Assembly (NCBI RefSeq): GCF_000346755.1
Contig: NZ_ANNV01000141.1
Span: forward strand, 1 to 46,110
Length of the DNA: 46,110 bases
DNA from: Pseudomonas sp. CBZ-4
GTDB taxonomy: Bacteria; Pseudomonadota; Gammaproteobacteria; Pseudomonadales; Pseudomonadaceae
Direction of reading: 5' to 3'
The translations under genes were made by a program, and so were the position numbers. The notes below the pieces were generated by a model. That model searched no databases. It had not been told where the DNA came from and was given only the letters and a program-made list of their open reading frames with translations. This document shows positions 33,158-41,217 of this stretch, piece after piece; position 1 is the first letter of the stretch, and the number at the start of each line of letters is the position of its first letter.

Positions 33158-34399
33158 TTATTTTTTGGGGAACGGGCTGGCTTGGGCACCGGAGTCTGAT
33201 GGAGGCGTGACTGGCACTCTTCTCGACAGTTCGGTGGCTCTCTGACGCATGCTCTTATACAACGCAGGATTTTCAATCAACTCTTCAACACTACCCACTT
33301 CCTGGATCGCCCCACTTGGAAGTATCAAGTACTCCCGGGCCAGATAGCCGATGGCCAAGGGTTTGGGAAAGGTCTCATCCATTGTCACACCACGCGCAGT
33401 GCGTGATGCCAACTTGAACGAAGCACCGGGCAGCACATATCCGCCATATTTCTGCTCAGACTCCAGGTTGGCCATCTGTCGTCTGATATTGCCCAATTGC
33501 TGCTGAGTTCTTAACTTATTAAGCGTCGCTATATCTGCCTGCAACGCTGCAATATCAGAATCGCTACTTTCCGCCTCTCCTGCAGCCGGCACCGCCGGGG
33601 TATCAGGCACTACCGCGCCTTTCTTCAATTCGATCTGCTTGTTGAGCTGGGTAATCAATGCCTTGTAGGACTCTTCAGACGCGCTCAACAGTTCCGGCGC
33701 ATTGACCTCTGCCCCGGCCCGCACGTCAGTGCCTGAGGTATCAGCGAACGTCAACGACACGGTGGCGCCTTTAATGCTGTACACGCGACTGATTACCCTA
33801 AGAATCGTCGGGCCCGGGTTGCCTTTCGCGAGCGTACCAAGATCACTTTTATTATCCGTTGCCCATTTCCCTATGAGCCGATTCATCGCTTTATCGGTAA
33901 GCCCTTGATTGGAGGCGCCCTTGAATACAACAGACCCCGTTGCGCTTTGCGCGCCGGCCACTGAAAGTGCAACGGGGACTGAATTAAGTGGAATAGCCAA
34001 CCCAAGTGCCCCGCGTTTATCCACGGAGAACGTATAACTCGGGAACGCCGTATTCGGCGCCCGATGAAAAGAGGCTGCCTCTGTTGTTGCAAATCCATTG
34101 GCATACAGGTTGTCGTACTCGGCTTGCGCTATAGCAATCCTGTCGTAGCGATTGATCAGCGGCAAAAAACCCTTTGACTCCCAGGTCTCGATTTCGCTGG
34201 CTATATCGTTTTTCGATATAAATACATCGCCAGGTCGCAGATCTTCATCCAATGGATAGACCGGCATCACCTGACTTGCACGCACGGTCATGCTCCAATC
34301 TTTCGCCACACGCTCGAGTGAGTTTTTTGGCGCCATTATTCCGCATGACGCGAGTGCGCAACTGACAACAACTAAAATTCCTTTAGTTTTAAGCATCAT
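33158..34399 (-). CDS. Large putative lipoprotein of unknown function
   Basis: A 413-residue protein with lipobox LASC (Cys19 from the first of two adjacent ATGs), so membrane-anchored on the periplasmic side. N-terminal half: RPGDVFISKNDIASEIETWESKGFLPL and NTAFPSYTFSVDKRGALGLAIPL. A central Ala/Glu/Leu-rich segment (about residues 240-315) looks like a coiled coil (ALQADIATLNKLRTQQQLGNIRRQMANLES). The tail is Pro/Ser-rich and basic (PSDSGAQASPFPKK). The ribosome site is AGGAGA. The gene is AT-richer than its surroundings and preceded by a 379-bp AT-rich region, suggesting transfer. It is co-transcribed with the 105-residue protein gene. Confidence 0.8.
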   Translation of the reverse strand: MMLKTKGILVVVSCALASCGIMAPKNSLERVAKDWSMTVRASQVMPVYPLDEDLRPGDVFISKNDIASEIETWESKGFLPLINRYDRIAIAQAEYDNLYANGFATTEAASFHRAPNTAFPSYTFSVDKRGALGLAIPLNSVPVALSVAGAQSATGSVVFKGASNQGLTDKAMNRLIGKWATDNKSDLGTLAKGNPGPTILRVISRVYSIKGATVSLTFADTSGTDVRAGAEVNAPELLSASEESYKALITQLNKQIELKKGAVVPDTPAVPAAGEAESSDSDIAALQADIATLNKLRTQQQLGNIRRQMANLESEQKYGGYVLPGASFKLASRTARGVTMDETFPKPLAIGYLAREYLILPSGAIQEVGSVEELIENPALYKSMRQRATELSRRVPVTPPSDSGAQASPFPKK

Positions 34400-34429
34400 G
34401 CCTATCTCCTACGCCGTCTGGACACACAA

Positions 34430-34444
34430 AGATCATCATGATCT
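34430..34444. promoter_or_regulatory. Inverted repeat upstream of the lipoprotein operon
   Basis: AGATCA-TCA-TGATCT is a perfect inverted repeat with a 3-nt centre, 31 nt before the minus-strand ATG at 34399. The position fits a repressor site near the start of transcription, or a leader hairpin. The surrounding 34400-34610 is AT-rich, with a run of TATATATA-like sequence that could hold the promoter. No other feature seen. Confidence 0.4.
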
Positions 34445-34610
34445 GCGCCAGCAATCCAGACGTTAGCTACGTCAAAACGGCTATGCGTTAGCGAGATAAA
34501 ATATATATAGCTCAGGCATTTTGGTTTTGCTGCCTGTTATTAAAAATAATATTCGCAGCTTGTCGATTGCGTACTTTTTACTCACAGAGCCAATCCAAAC
34601 GTACTTGTAT

Positions 34611-34631
34611 TTTTTACACTTCGTGTAAAAA
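34611..34631. terminator. Hairpin with 9-bp stem, terminator-like
   Basis: TTTTTACAC (34611-34619) and GTGTAAAAA (34623-34631) form a 9-bp stem with a TTC loop. The A/T end of the stem gives a T-run on either strand, so it could work bidirectionally. No gene ends directly at it, and it may mark the border of the AT-rich block. Confidence 0.4.
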
Positions 34632-34649
34632 GGCTGGGCCTGCTGCGCA

Positions 34650-34680
34650 GTCCAACGGGAGCAAGCTCCCTCGCCACAAC
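34650..34680. repeat. Second-type Pseudomonas REP palindrome
   Basis: GGGAGC-AA-GCTCCC (34657-34670) followed by TCGCCACA is the other common REP variant of P. fluorescens-group genomes (known to me from related genomes). It lies in the gap before the LysE gene. Confidence 0.75.
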
Positions 34681-34778
34681 TACAGTGTTCCCCGTTGACT
34701 GACTGGCATTTCGGATTGCCCAGGCACCTTGCGCCCTTTACTCTTCAGCCTCCCCGCCCACGCGAACCCGGAGCCGCC

Positions 34779-35399
34779 ATGGACCTCGCCACCCTCGCCC
34801 TTTTCCTCCCCGCCTGCTTCGCCCTGAACATGGCGCCCGGCCCCAACAACCTATTGTCCGTCAGCAACTCGACCCGCTACGGCTACCGCACCTCCTGCCT
34901 GGCCGGTATCGGCCGCCTGCTGGCCTTCGCCGGCATGATCGCCCTCGCTTCTGCCGGCCTCGCGGTGGTGCTGCAAACTTCGGAGTTGTTGTTCTACGGG
35001 ATCAAGATCCTGGGAGCGGCGTACCTGTTTTACCTGGCGTTCCAGTTGTGGCGGGCGAATCCGCAGGGGGAATCGGAAGCGACGACAGGCAAGGCAGGCT
35101 TGTGGGCGTTGGCACGGCAGGAATTTTTGGTGGCGGCGGGCAATCCGAAAGCCATCCTCATCTTCACCGCCTTCCTCCCGCAATTCGTCGTCCCGGGCCA
35201 GCCCATCACCCCGCAATTCGCCCTGCTGGGCGCGATGTTCCTGATGCTGGAATGGATCGCCATCAGCGCCTACGCCTATATGGGCCTGCACATGCGCCGC
35301 TGGTTTGCCGAACCGCGTGGCAAGCGGATATTCAATCGGTGTTGCGCGGGGTTGTTGTCGGCGGCGGCGACGGTGTTGTTGATGGCGCGACGGGCATAA
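34779..35399 (+). CDS. LysE/RhtB-family amino-acid exporter
   Basis: A 206-residue inner-membrane exporter with five or six hydrophobic segments. The family signature is visible: ALNMAPGPNNLLSVSNSTRYGYRTSCLAGIGRL near the N-terminus and EFLVAAGNPKAILIFTAFLPQFV in the middle. ATG at 34779 follows CGGAG and fits the family start; an upstream in-frame ATG at 34695 would add an unlikely Pro-rich tail. The exported amino acid cannot be told. It precedes the ECF sigma gene by 97 nt in the same direction. Confidence 0.92.
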   Translation: MDLATLALFLPACFALNMAPGPNNLLSVSNSTRYGYRTSCLAGIGRLLAFAGMIALASAGLAVVLQTSELLFYGIKILGAAYLFYLAFQLWRANPQGESEATTGKAGLWALARQEFLVAAGNPKAILIFTAFLPQFVVPGQPITPQFALLGAMFLMLEWIAISAYAYMGLHMRRWFAEPRGKRIFNRCCAGLLSAAATVLLMARRA

Positions 35400-35496
35400 G
35401 CCAGGAATAAACGCAGTCTTTACTTGCTGACGACGGCTGACAAACACTAGGATGCGATGAATTCTCAAATGCACTGTGTTCTTGCAGAGGCTTTCT

Positions 35497-36012
35497 GTGT
35501 CGTCGTCATCCACGCCCCCAGCCCCGCACGCCGATATTCGCGCGCTGTACATCGATCATCACGCCTGGTTGCTGGGCTGGTTGCGCAGGCGGCTGCACCA
35601 CGGTGACAGCGCCGCCGACCTGGCCCAGGATACGTTTGTACACATCCTCGGCAAGCCGGAGCGGTTGCAGGAGTTGCGCCAGCCACGGGCCTGGTTGAGT
35701 ACGGTGGCCCATGGCTTGTTGGTGGATCAGGTGCGCCGGCAGCGGGTCGAGCGGGCTTATCTTGAGGCCATTGCTCATCTGCCGGAGGCTGAGGTGCCGT
35801 CGCCGGAATCACAGTTGATCCTGCTGGAAACCCTGGCACGCGTGGACGCGTTGCTCGATGGCCTGCGCCCCAAGGTGCGCATGGCCTTTCTGCTGTCGCG
35901 CCTGGAGGGCCTCAGCTACAAGGAAATCGCCGTGCGCCTGGCCGTGAGCCTCGGGTCGGTGGAGAAGTACATGGCCTGTGCCATTCGCCATTGCTATCTG
36001 GCTCAGCGATGA
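35497..36012 (+). CDS. ECF sigma factor, FecI type
   Basis: A 171-residue iron-starvation sigma factor. Region 2 is HADIRALYIDHHAWLLGWLRRRLHHGDSAADLAQDTFVHIL with RAWLSTVAHGLLVDQVRRQR. Region 4 is RPKVRMAFLLSRLEGLSYKEIAVRLAVSLGSVEKYM. The GTG at 35497 is preferred because AGAGG lies 6 nt upstream; a GTG at 35476 has none. Its stop overlaps the anti-sigma ATG (ATGA, 36009-36012). It should direct transcription of the TonB receptor gene at 37078 when the receptor senses its siderophore. A Fur site upstream is expected, but only a weak GAGAAT-like half is visible (about 35460-35470 on the minus strand). Confidence 0.93.
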   Translation: MSSSSTPPAPHADIRALYIDHHAWLLGWLRRRLHHGDSAADLAQDTFVHILGKPERLQELRQPRAWLSTVAHGLLVDQVRRQRVERAYLEAIAHLPEAEVPSPESQLILLETLARVDALLDGLRPKVRMAFLLSRLEGLSYKEIAVRLAVSLGSVEKYMACAIRHCYLAQR

Positions 36013-36980
36013 GCGCACATCCCCTGCCCGATAACGTACTGGACCAAGCCATCGGTTGGCTGGTGCGGATCGAATCCTCCGGTTCAAACCCTCAAGTGCT
36101 GGCAGCCTGCCTGGATTGGCGCCAAGCCGAAGCGCTGCATGAAACCGCCTGGCAAGCGCTGCAAAAAAGCGACGCGGCCTTCCAAGGGCTGGGCGCGCTG
36201 CCGGGCACAGTGGCGCTGGATACGTTGGAGCGCTTGCACAGCGGCCATCACAGCCGGCGCCACGCGCTCAAATTGCTGGGGATGGGATTGCTCATCACCG
36301 GGGCCGCCGGCTGGCAACTGCGTGACAGCACGCAGCTGCCCTGGGGCGCGGACTATGCCACCGGGGTGGGCGAACGGCGTCAGTTCCTGCTGCAGGATGG
36401 CACGCGCCTGCAACTGAACACCGCCAGTTCAGTCGACGTCGAATTCACTGCCCAGCGCCGGCTGATCAACCTGCGGCGCGGTGAAATATTTGTCGATACC
36501 GGCAAGGACGGCGCCGCACCTGATGGGCGTCGCAGTTTCTGGGTCAGCACCCGGCACGCGCGGCTGCAGGCCATCGGCACCGCCTTCGGCGTGCGTGATG
36601 AAGAACACGGCACCCGGGTTCGGGTCGAGGACGGCGTGGTGGCCATTCACAGCAAGGGCGATCCGATCCTGATTGCCGCCGGTGAGGAATACCTGATCAA
36701 TCTCGACGGCAGCCAACGCGTCGAGGCCAGCACCCTCAACGCCAGCGCCTGGACCCGCGGGCAACTGGTAGCCAAGCGCATGCGCCTGGGCGACCTGACC
36801 GCCGAATTGGCGCGTTACCGTCACGGCTGGTTGCGCTGCGATCCCGCCATCGCGCAACTGGAGGTGTCGGGGGTCTTCCAGCTGGATGACATCGACCGCG
36901 CGTTGAGCGCCCTGAGCGATTCGCTACCGGTACGTGTCGAACGCTTTACGCCGCTCTGGACCCGCGTGATCGCCCGTTGA
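36009..36980 (+). CDS. FecR-like anti-sigma regulator
   Basis: A 323-residue inner-membrane regulator. The N-terminal cytoplasmic DUF4880 helix bundle (DQAIGWLVRIESSGSNPQVLAACLDWRQAEALHETAWQAL) binds the sigma factor. One membrane helix follows (LLGMGLLITGAAGWQL, about residues 92-107), then the periplasmic FecR domain (GERRQFLLQDGTRLQLNTASSVDVEF; RRSFWVSTRHARLQAIGTAFGVRDE) and a C-terminal STN-like part (LEVSGVFQLDDIDRALSALSDSLPVRVERF). It receives the signal from the N-terminal domain of the receptor encoded next. Start fixed by the ATGA overlap with the sigma gene. Confidence 0.94.
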   Translation: MSAHPLPDNVLDQAIGWLVRIESSGSNPQVLAACLDWRQAEALHETAWQALQKSDAAFQGLGALPGTVALDTLERLHSGHHSRRHALKLLGMGLLITGAAGWQLRDSTQLPWGADYATGVGERRQFLLQDGTRLQLNTASSVDVEFTAQRRLINLRRGEIFVDTGKDGAAPDGRRSFWVSTRHARLQAIGTAFGVRDEEHGTRVRVEDGVVAIHSKGDPILIAAGEEYLINLDGSQRVEASTLNASAWTRGQLVAKRMRLGDLTAELARYRHGWLRCDPAIAQLEVSGVFQLDDIDRALSALSDSLPVRVERFTPLWTRVIAR

Positions 36981-36999
36981 GCCAGACGAGAAATAATCG

Positions 37000-37028
37000 C
37001 AAAAAGATTTACGGGTTTTGCCCCGTCC
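37000..37028 (+). promoter_or_regulatory. Candidate FecI-type promoter of the receptor gene
   Basis: AAAAAGA (37001-37007) and CGTC (37024-37027) are spaced about as in ECF iron-starvation promoters (A-rich -35, CGT-type -10), about 50 nt before the receptor ATG. The 97-nt gap between FecR and receptor also has GAAATAA at 36990-36996. The assignment rests on position and base pattern only. Confidence 0.4.
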
Positions 37029-37077
37029 TTCGACAAACAGGACATACCCCCTGTTATTCGAAAGGAGCTCGTCGTTC

Positions 37078-39519
37078 ATGTCCTCTGCTTTGATTTCCCC
37101 TCGGTCGCTGTCACGCAGTGCCCTTGCACTTGCCCTCCAGGGCATCCTACTGGCCAGCGTTGCGGTGCAGGCCGCGCAGGCGGACAGTCGTCATTACGAA
37201 TTGGCCGCCGGTCCACTGGAGGAGTCGCTCAACAGTTTCGCCCAGGCGGCCGGGATCACCTTGCCCTTCGACCCGGCGCTGGTGCAAGGCAAGCGCGCGC
37301 CGGCACTGCGCGGGGACTACGACGTACACGAAGGTCTCAGCCGCCTGTTGAATGACAGCAACCTGAGCGTTATGCGCAGTGCCAGCGGCAACTACCTGCT
37401 GGTACCGCGCGGCGGCGATTCCGGGGCGCTTGAGTTGGGCGCCACCAACATCAGCGGCCTGAACCTCGGGGCTACGACCGAAAACAGCAGCTCCTACACC
37501 ACCGGCGCCATGCAGACCGCAACCAAGCTGCCATTGTCCCTACGGGAAACGCCGCAGTCGGTCACCGTGATTACCCGTCAACGCATGGACGACCAAGGCA
37601 TGCGCAGCCTCGACGATGTGGTCCAGGCCACCCCCGGGCTGCGCCTGGCCGCCGCACGCCCGGCCAATAGCGAGTTCTTTGCCCGTGGTTTCCCCATCAC
37701 CAACCTGATGTTCGACGGCCTGCCCACCACCTACAACGCTGACTGGGTCGCCACCGCCGACCTCGCCCCCTACGACCGTGTCGAAGTGGTGCGCGGCGCC
37801 ACCGGCATGATGCAAGGCGCCGGCAACCCCTCGGCCGCCATCAACATGGTGCGCAAGCGTCCCACCCAGGTTTTCCAGGCGAGCATCACCGCCAGCGCCG
37901 GCAGCTGGGACAACTATCGCAGCGAGCTGGACGTCAGCGGCCCGGTCAACGACAGCGGCACCCTGCGCGGCCGTTTTGTCGGTGCCTACCACGACAAGGA
38001 CAGCTATCAGGATTACGCCGGCCGCGAACGCGGCGTGTTCTACGGCGTCAGCGAGTACGACCTGAGCGACAGCATCACCCTGACCCTCGGTGCCTCCGAG
38101 CAGAACGACAATAACAACATCAACTGGGGCGGCTTGCCGGTGAGCCCCAATGGCAGCCACATGGGCTTTTCACGCTCAAAGACCTTCGGCTACAGCTGGT
38201 CGCACCAGGACATCGACAACAAGACCCTGTTCGCCGAGCTCGACCAGCGCTTCGACAACGACTGGCGCCTGCACCTGGGCGCGTCGAAAAACTGGTCCGA
38301 GTTCAAGATGATGGGCGCCGTACTGGAGCGCAACAACGACGCCACCTACCGCCAACGCGTGTTCAACCAGGGCCGTGACTTCGACCAGTCCACCTACGAC
38401 TTCTTCGCCAGCGGACCCTTCGCCCTCCTCGGCCGTCAGCATGAACTGGTGGTGGGCGCCAGCAAGCGCCAACTCAAGACCGAGGCCGTCGGCGGCACGG
38501 TGTTCGTCGACAACATCGACATCAACCGCTTCAACCCCGGTGGCCTGGCGCGGCCGAGCGTGCCGGACGTCTACACCCTCAGCGAGAAGGTCGATCAGGA
38601 AGGGCTCTACGTCACCACCCGCTGGAACCTCGCCGACCCGCTCAAAGTCATCCTTGGCGCCCGCCTGGACTGGTACGACGCGACCTCGATCTATGACCAG
38701 ATCAACGACCAGTACTACACCTCGGGCAAAACCCGCGAGGTACGTCACCTCACCCGTTACGCCGGTGTCATCTACGACCTGGACGACAACCACTCGGTGT
38801 ACGCCAGCTACACCGACATCTTCCAGCCCCAGACCGAAAAGAACGGCGAAGGTGGCGGGATCAAGCCCATCACCGGGGAAAACTACGAAGTGGGCATCAA
38901 GGGCGAATACTTTGGCGGCGCACTGAATGCCAGTGCCTCGGTGTTCCAGATCGACCAGCTCAACCGGGCGGCAGAAGTGGCGGACGCCAGAACCTGCACA
39001 TTCATCCCGGTCGGCGCCTACGGTTGCTACGAGGCCGCGGGCAAAGTGCGCAGCCAGGGCGTGGAGCTGGAGATCAACGGCGCACTGACCCCGAACTGGC
39101 AGGTGGGCGCCGGCTACACCTTCGCCCAGGCCAAGTACGAAAAAGATGCCGACGCCGCCAAGGAAGGCACCCTGTTCGACACTGACGTACCGCGCCACAT
39201 GTTCAAGGCCAGCACCACCTATCGCCTGCAAGGCGAGCTGAACCGCTGGCGGATCGGCGCCAACCTCTACAGCCAGAGCAGCACCTACAACAAGGGCCGC
39301 AATGTGTTCGGCAACTTCCAGATCGAGCAAGAGGCCTATGCCTTGGTGGGACTGATGGCCGGGTATCAGGTCAATAAACACCTGGACACCCAGCTGAACA
39401 TCAACAACGTGTTCGACAAAAAGTACTATCAGGGGATTGCCAGCAACTCCACGTGGAGCCCGTATGATGTGTACGGCGACCCGCGTAACTTTACGGTCAC
39501 GGCTAAGTACAGTTTCTGA
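37078..39519 (+). CDS. TonB-dependent siderophore receptor with STN signalling domain (FpvA/FoxA-like)
   Basis: An 813-residue outer-membrane transducer. After the signal peptide (ending VAVQAAQA), an STN domain (about residues 35-115: HYELAAGPLEESLNSFAQAAGITLPFDPALVQGKRAPALRGDYDVHEGLSRLL) contacts the FecR protein. The TonB-box region and plug follow (ATKLPLSLRETPQSVTVITRQRMDDQGMRSLDDVVQ; RVEVVRGATGMMQGAGNPSAAINMVRKRPT), then the barrel with the C-terminal ...PRNFTVTAKYSF signature. ATG at 37078 follows AAAGGAG. With the sigma and FecR genes it forms a cell-surface signalling set for a siderophore; the hydroxamate-receptor-like plug is only a hint. This is a different system from the one at 9-18 kb, whose receptor lacks STN. 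Confidence 0.95.
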   Translation: MSSALISPRSLSRSALALALQGILLASVAVQAAQADSRHYELAAGPLEESLNSFAQAAGITLPFDPALVQGKRAPALRGDYDVHEGLSRLLNDSNLSVMRSASGNYLLVPRGGDSGALELGATNISGLNLGATTENSSSYTTGAMQTATKLPLSLRETPQSVTVITRQRMDDQGMRSLDDVVQATPGLRLAAARPANSEFFARGFPITNLMFDGLPTTYNADWVATADLAPYDRVEVVRGATGMMQGAGNPSAAINMVRKRPTQVFQASITASAGSWDNYRSELDVSGPVNDSGTLRGRFVGAYHDKDSYQDYAGRERGVFYGVSEYDLSDSITLTLGASEQNDNNNINWGGLPVSPNGSHMGFSRSKTFGYSWSHQDIDNKTLFAELDQRFDNDWRLHLGASKNWSEFKMMGAVLERNNDATYRQRVFNQGRDFDQSTYDFFASGPFALLGRQHELVVGASKRQLKTEAVGGTVFVDNIDINRFNPGGLARPSVPDVYTLSEKVDQEGLYVTTRWNLADPLKVILGARLDWYDATSIYDQINDQYYTSGKTREVRHLTRYAGVIYDLDDNHSVYASYTDIFQPQTEKNGEGGGIKPITGENYEVGIKGEYFGGALNASASVFQIDQLNRAAEVADARTCTFIPVGAYGCYEAAGKVRSQGVELEINGALTPNWQVGAGYTFAQAKYEKDADAAKEGTLFDTDVPRHMFKASTTYRLQGELNRWRIGANLYSQSSTYNKGRNVFGNFQIEQEAYALVGLMAGYQVNKHLDTQLNINNVFDKKYYQGIASNSTWSPYDVYGDPRNFTVTAKYSF

Positions 39520-39674
39520 CGGGATGCAAGCGTTCGACACATCGATCCTGCTGCGGCAGAGCCTGGGACGATGTGGGCGAACGAGGTCAACGCGGAGCTT
39601 GGCTGACACCGCAGCCTTGCGCCAGAATCAGCCGCTGAACACGACGAGCAGCCCCCCAGTCAAGGAGACACCCC

Positions 39675-40394
39675 ATGAAAACCCTAGTGATCGGCGCCAG
39701 CAAAGGCCTGGGCAAAGCCCTCATCGAAGGCCTCGGCGAGCCCGGCGATACGCTGATCGGCGTGTCCCGCAGCCAGCCCGAGCACCTGGACCACCAGGCT
39801 GGCGTCAGCGTGCACTGGGTCGAGGCCAACCTGGCCGAACCCGCCGCAGCCGCGCAGGTCATCGCCGCGGCGGTCGCCGAAGACGGGCTGGATACGCTGA
39901 TCTATAACCTGGGCATCTGGGAAGAATTCGCCTTCGACCCGGCGTACAACTTCCTGACAGACGACGACAGCCAGATCGAAGCCATTGTGGCCTGCAACAT
40001 CACCTCGACCCTGCTGCTGATCAAGCGGCTGTTGCCGGTGCTGCTCAACAGCGCAACCCCCAGGATCATCCTCACCGGCTCGACCTCCGGCCTGCCGCAA
40101 AGTGGCCGCCCGGAAGTGACCTTTGGTGCCTCCAAGTTCGCCTTGCGCGGTATCGCCGACGCCTTACGTGAAGGCTATCGCCAGCAGCGACTGGGCGTGA
40201 CGTGCCTGAACCTGGGCTACCTGAATACCGAAGACCCACTGAGCACGCCGCGCGAGCTTGCCGCGCAACGGGCTGAGGGCCACGCGATTCCCGTGCACGA
40301 TGTGGTGCAGGTGGTGCGCATGGCGTTGAGCCTGTCCTCGGCGAGTTTCGTCAAGGACATCACGTTGCCAGCCATCCTGGACGAGCGTTTTTAG
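39675..40394 (+). CDS. Short-chain dehydrogenase/reductase with Phe in place of the catalytic Tyr
   Basis: A 239-residue Rossmann-fold protein. The cofactor motif is VIGASKGLGKAL (residues 5-16), the usual NNAG becomes YNLG, and the catalytic Ser is Ser138 in TGSTSG. The expected YxxxK motif reads FGASK: Phe150 and Lys154, with codon TTT. Without the Tyr hydroxyl a classical SDR oxidoreductase reaction should be severely impaired. It may bind NAD(P) as a regulator, or use another acid. ATG at 39675 follows AAGGAG. The 155-nt gap after the receptor shows no clear promoter or terminator. Confidence 0.88.
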   Translation: MKTLVIGASKGLGKALIEGLGEPGDTLIGVSRSQPEHLDHQAGVSVHWVEANLAEPAAAAQVIAAAVAEDGLDTLIYNLGIWEEFAFDPAYNFLTDDDSQIEAIVACNITSTLLLIKRLLPVLLNSATPRIILTGSTSGLPQSGRPEVTFGASKFALRGIADALREGYRQQRLGVTCLNLGYLNTEDPLSTPRELAAQRAEGHAIPVHDVVQVVRMALSLSSASFVKDITLPAILDERF

Positions 40395-40453
40395 GCCGGC
40401 GAACGCTGGGCATTGTCTAGACTTCACTCAGCCATTTTCCGTGGAGACCCGCC

Positions 40454-40936
40454 ATGCCCAGCAAAACCACGCTCTGCCTCTGGTACAACGGCACCGCCCT
40501 GGACGCCGCCACCTTTTACGCCAAGACCTTCCCGGACAGCCGCGTCGTTGCCACGCACCTCGCCCCCGGTGACTTCCCATCGGGCCGGCAAGGCGATGTG
40601 TTGACCGTCGAGTTCATTGTCATGGGCATCCCCTGCCTTGGCTTGAACGGCGGCCCGGCGTTTCCCCACACTGAGGCGTTTTCGTTCCAGGTGGCCACCG
40701 ACGACCAGGCCGAAACCGACCGCTATTGGCACGCCATCATCGACAACGGCGGCCAGGCGAGCGCCTGCGGCTGGTGCAAGGACCAGTGGGGGCTGTCGTG
40801 GCAGATCACGCCACGGGCCTTGACCGCTGCGGTGACCCATCCCGACCCCGCCACCGCCAAGCGCGCGTTCGATGCGATGATGACCATGACCAGGATCGAC
40901 ATTGCTGCCATAGAGGCCGCCGTCGCCGGTGCTTGA
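40454..40936 (+). CDS. VOC-family protein of the PhnB/3-demethylubiquinone methyltransferase-like group
   Basis: A 160-residue protein of PF06983 type (often mislabelled 3-demethylubiquinone-9 methyltransferase). It begins KTTLCLWYNGTALDAATFYAKTFPDSRV; the centre is GDVLTVEFIVMGIPCLGLNGGPAFPHTEAFSFQVATDDQAETDRYWHAI; and the C-terminal half has GWCKDQWGLSWQITP, the typical closing motif. There is no SAM-binding motif, so methylation is unlikely. ATG at 40454 is preceded by GTGGAGA. It is probably its own unit 59 nt after the SDR gene. Function unknown. Confidence 0.9.
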   Translation: MPSKTTLCLWYNGTALDAATFYAKTFPDSRVVATHLAPGDFPSGRQGDVLTVEFIVMGIPCLGLNGGPAFPHTEAFSFQVATDDQAETDRYWHAIIDNGGQASACGWCKDQWGLSWQITPRALTAAVTHPDPATAKRAFDAMMTMTRIDIAAIEAAVAGA

Positions 40937-40990
40937 CACATTCCCTCACATCCCCTGAAGATGGTCGCCTCATTCAGGGTGTGACAATTC

Positions 40991-41095
40991 ATGTCTACTA
41001 AGTCGCTGGTCAACCTTTCCGTCATTGGCTCGATTGCCAAGGCGCAAGGTTGCGTGGCGCACGCCCTCAAATCGAAGAAACAGTCGCTCATGTGA
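40991..41095 (+). CDS. Possible 34-residue peptide
   Basis: A short frame (MSTKSLVNLSVIGSIAKAQG...KSKKQSLM) has a central hydrophobic stretch and a basic end. There is no clear ribosome site (GTGACAATTC upstream). It lies in the 281-nt gap before the DapA-family gene, which otherwise shows only a hairpin. It could be chance. Confidence 0.15.
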   Translation: MSTKSLVNLSVIGSIAKAQGCVAHALKSKKQSLM

Positions 41096-41101
41096 CCGGG
41101 G

Positions 41102-41142
41102 CGCGCTGTCCCGTCAGATGAGCTGACAGGACATTGAGCGCG
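41102..41142 (+). promoter_or_regulatory. Stable hairpin upstream of the DapA-family gene
   Basis: TGTCC-C-GTCAG (41107-41117) and CTGAC-A-GGACA (41123-41133) form an 11-bp stem with one mismatch and an ATGAG loop, extendable by CGCGC/GCGCG outside a bulge. No U-run follows, so it is a weak terminator candidate. It may be a processed leader or protein site. The gene starts 85 nt downstream. Confidence 0.35.
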
Positions 41143-41217
41143 ACGGTCTCCCCCCTTGCACAATTCCCTCTGCCCTTCTGACGGTGACTTGATCGGTCAA
41201 TCATCAGGAGAAAGTGC

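Noticed and set aside
38176..39609. 477-codon frame antisense to the STN receptor
   Set aside because: Shadow of the receptor; no ribosome site and no domain.
40454..40936. Annotation as 3-demethylubiquinone methyltransferase
   Set aside because: There is no SAM-binding motif; the protein has a VOC/PhnB fold, so the enzymatic name is not supported.
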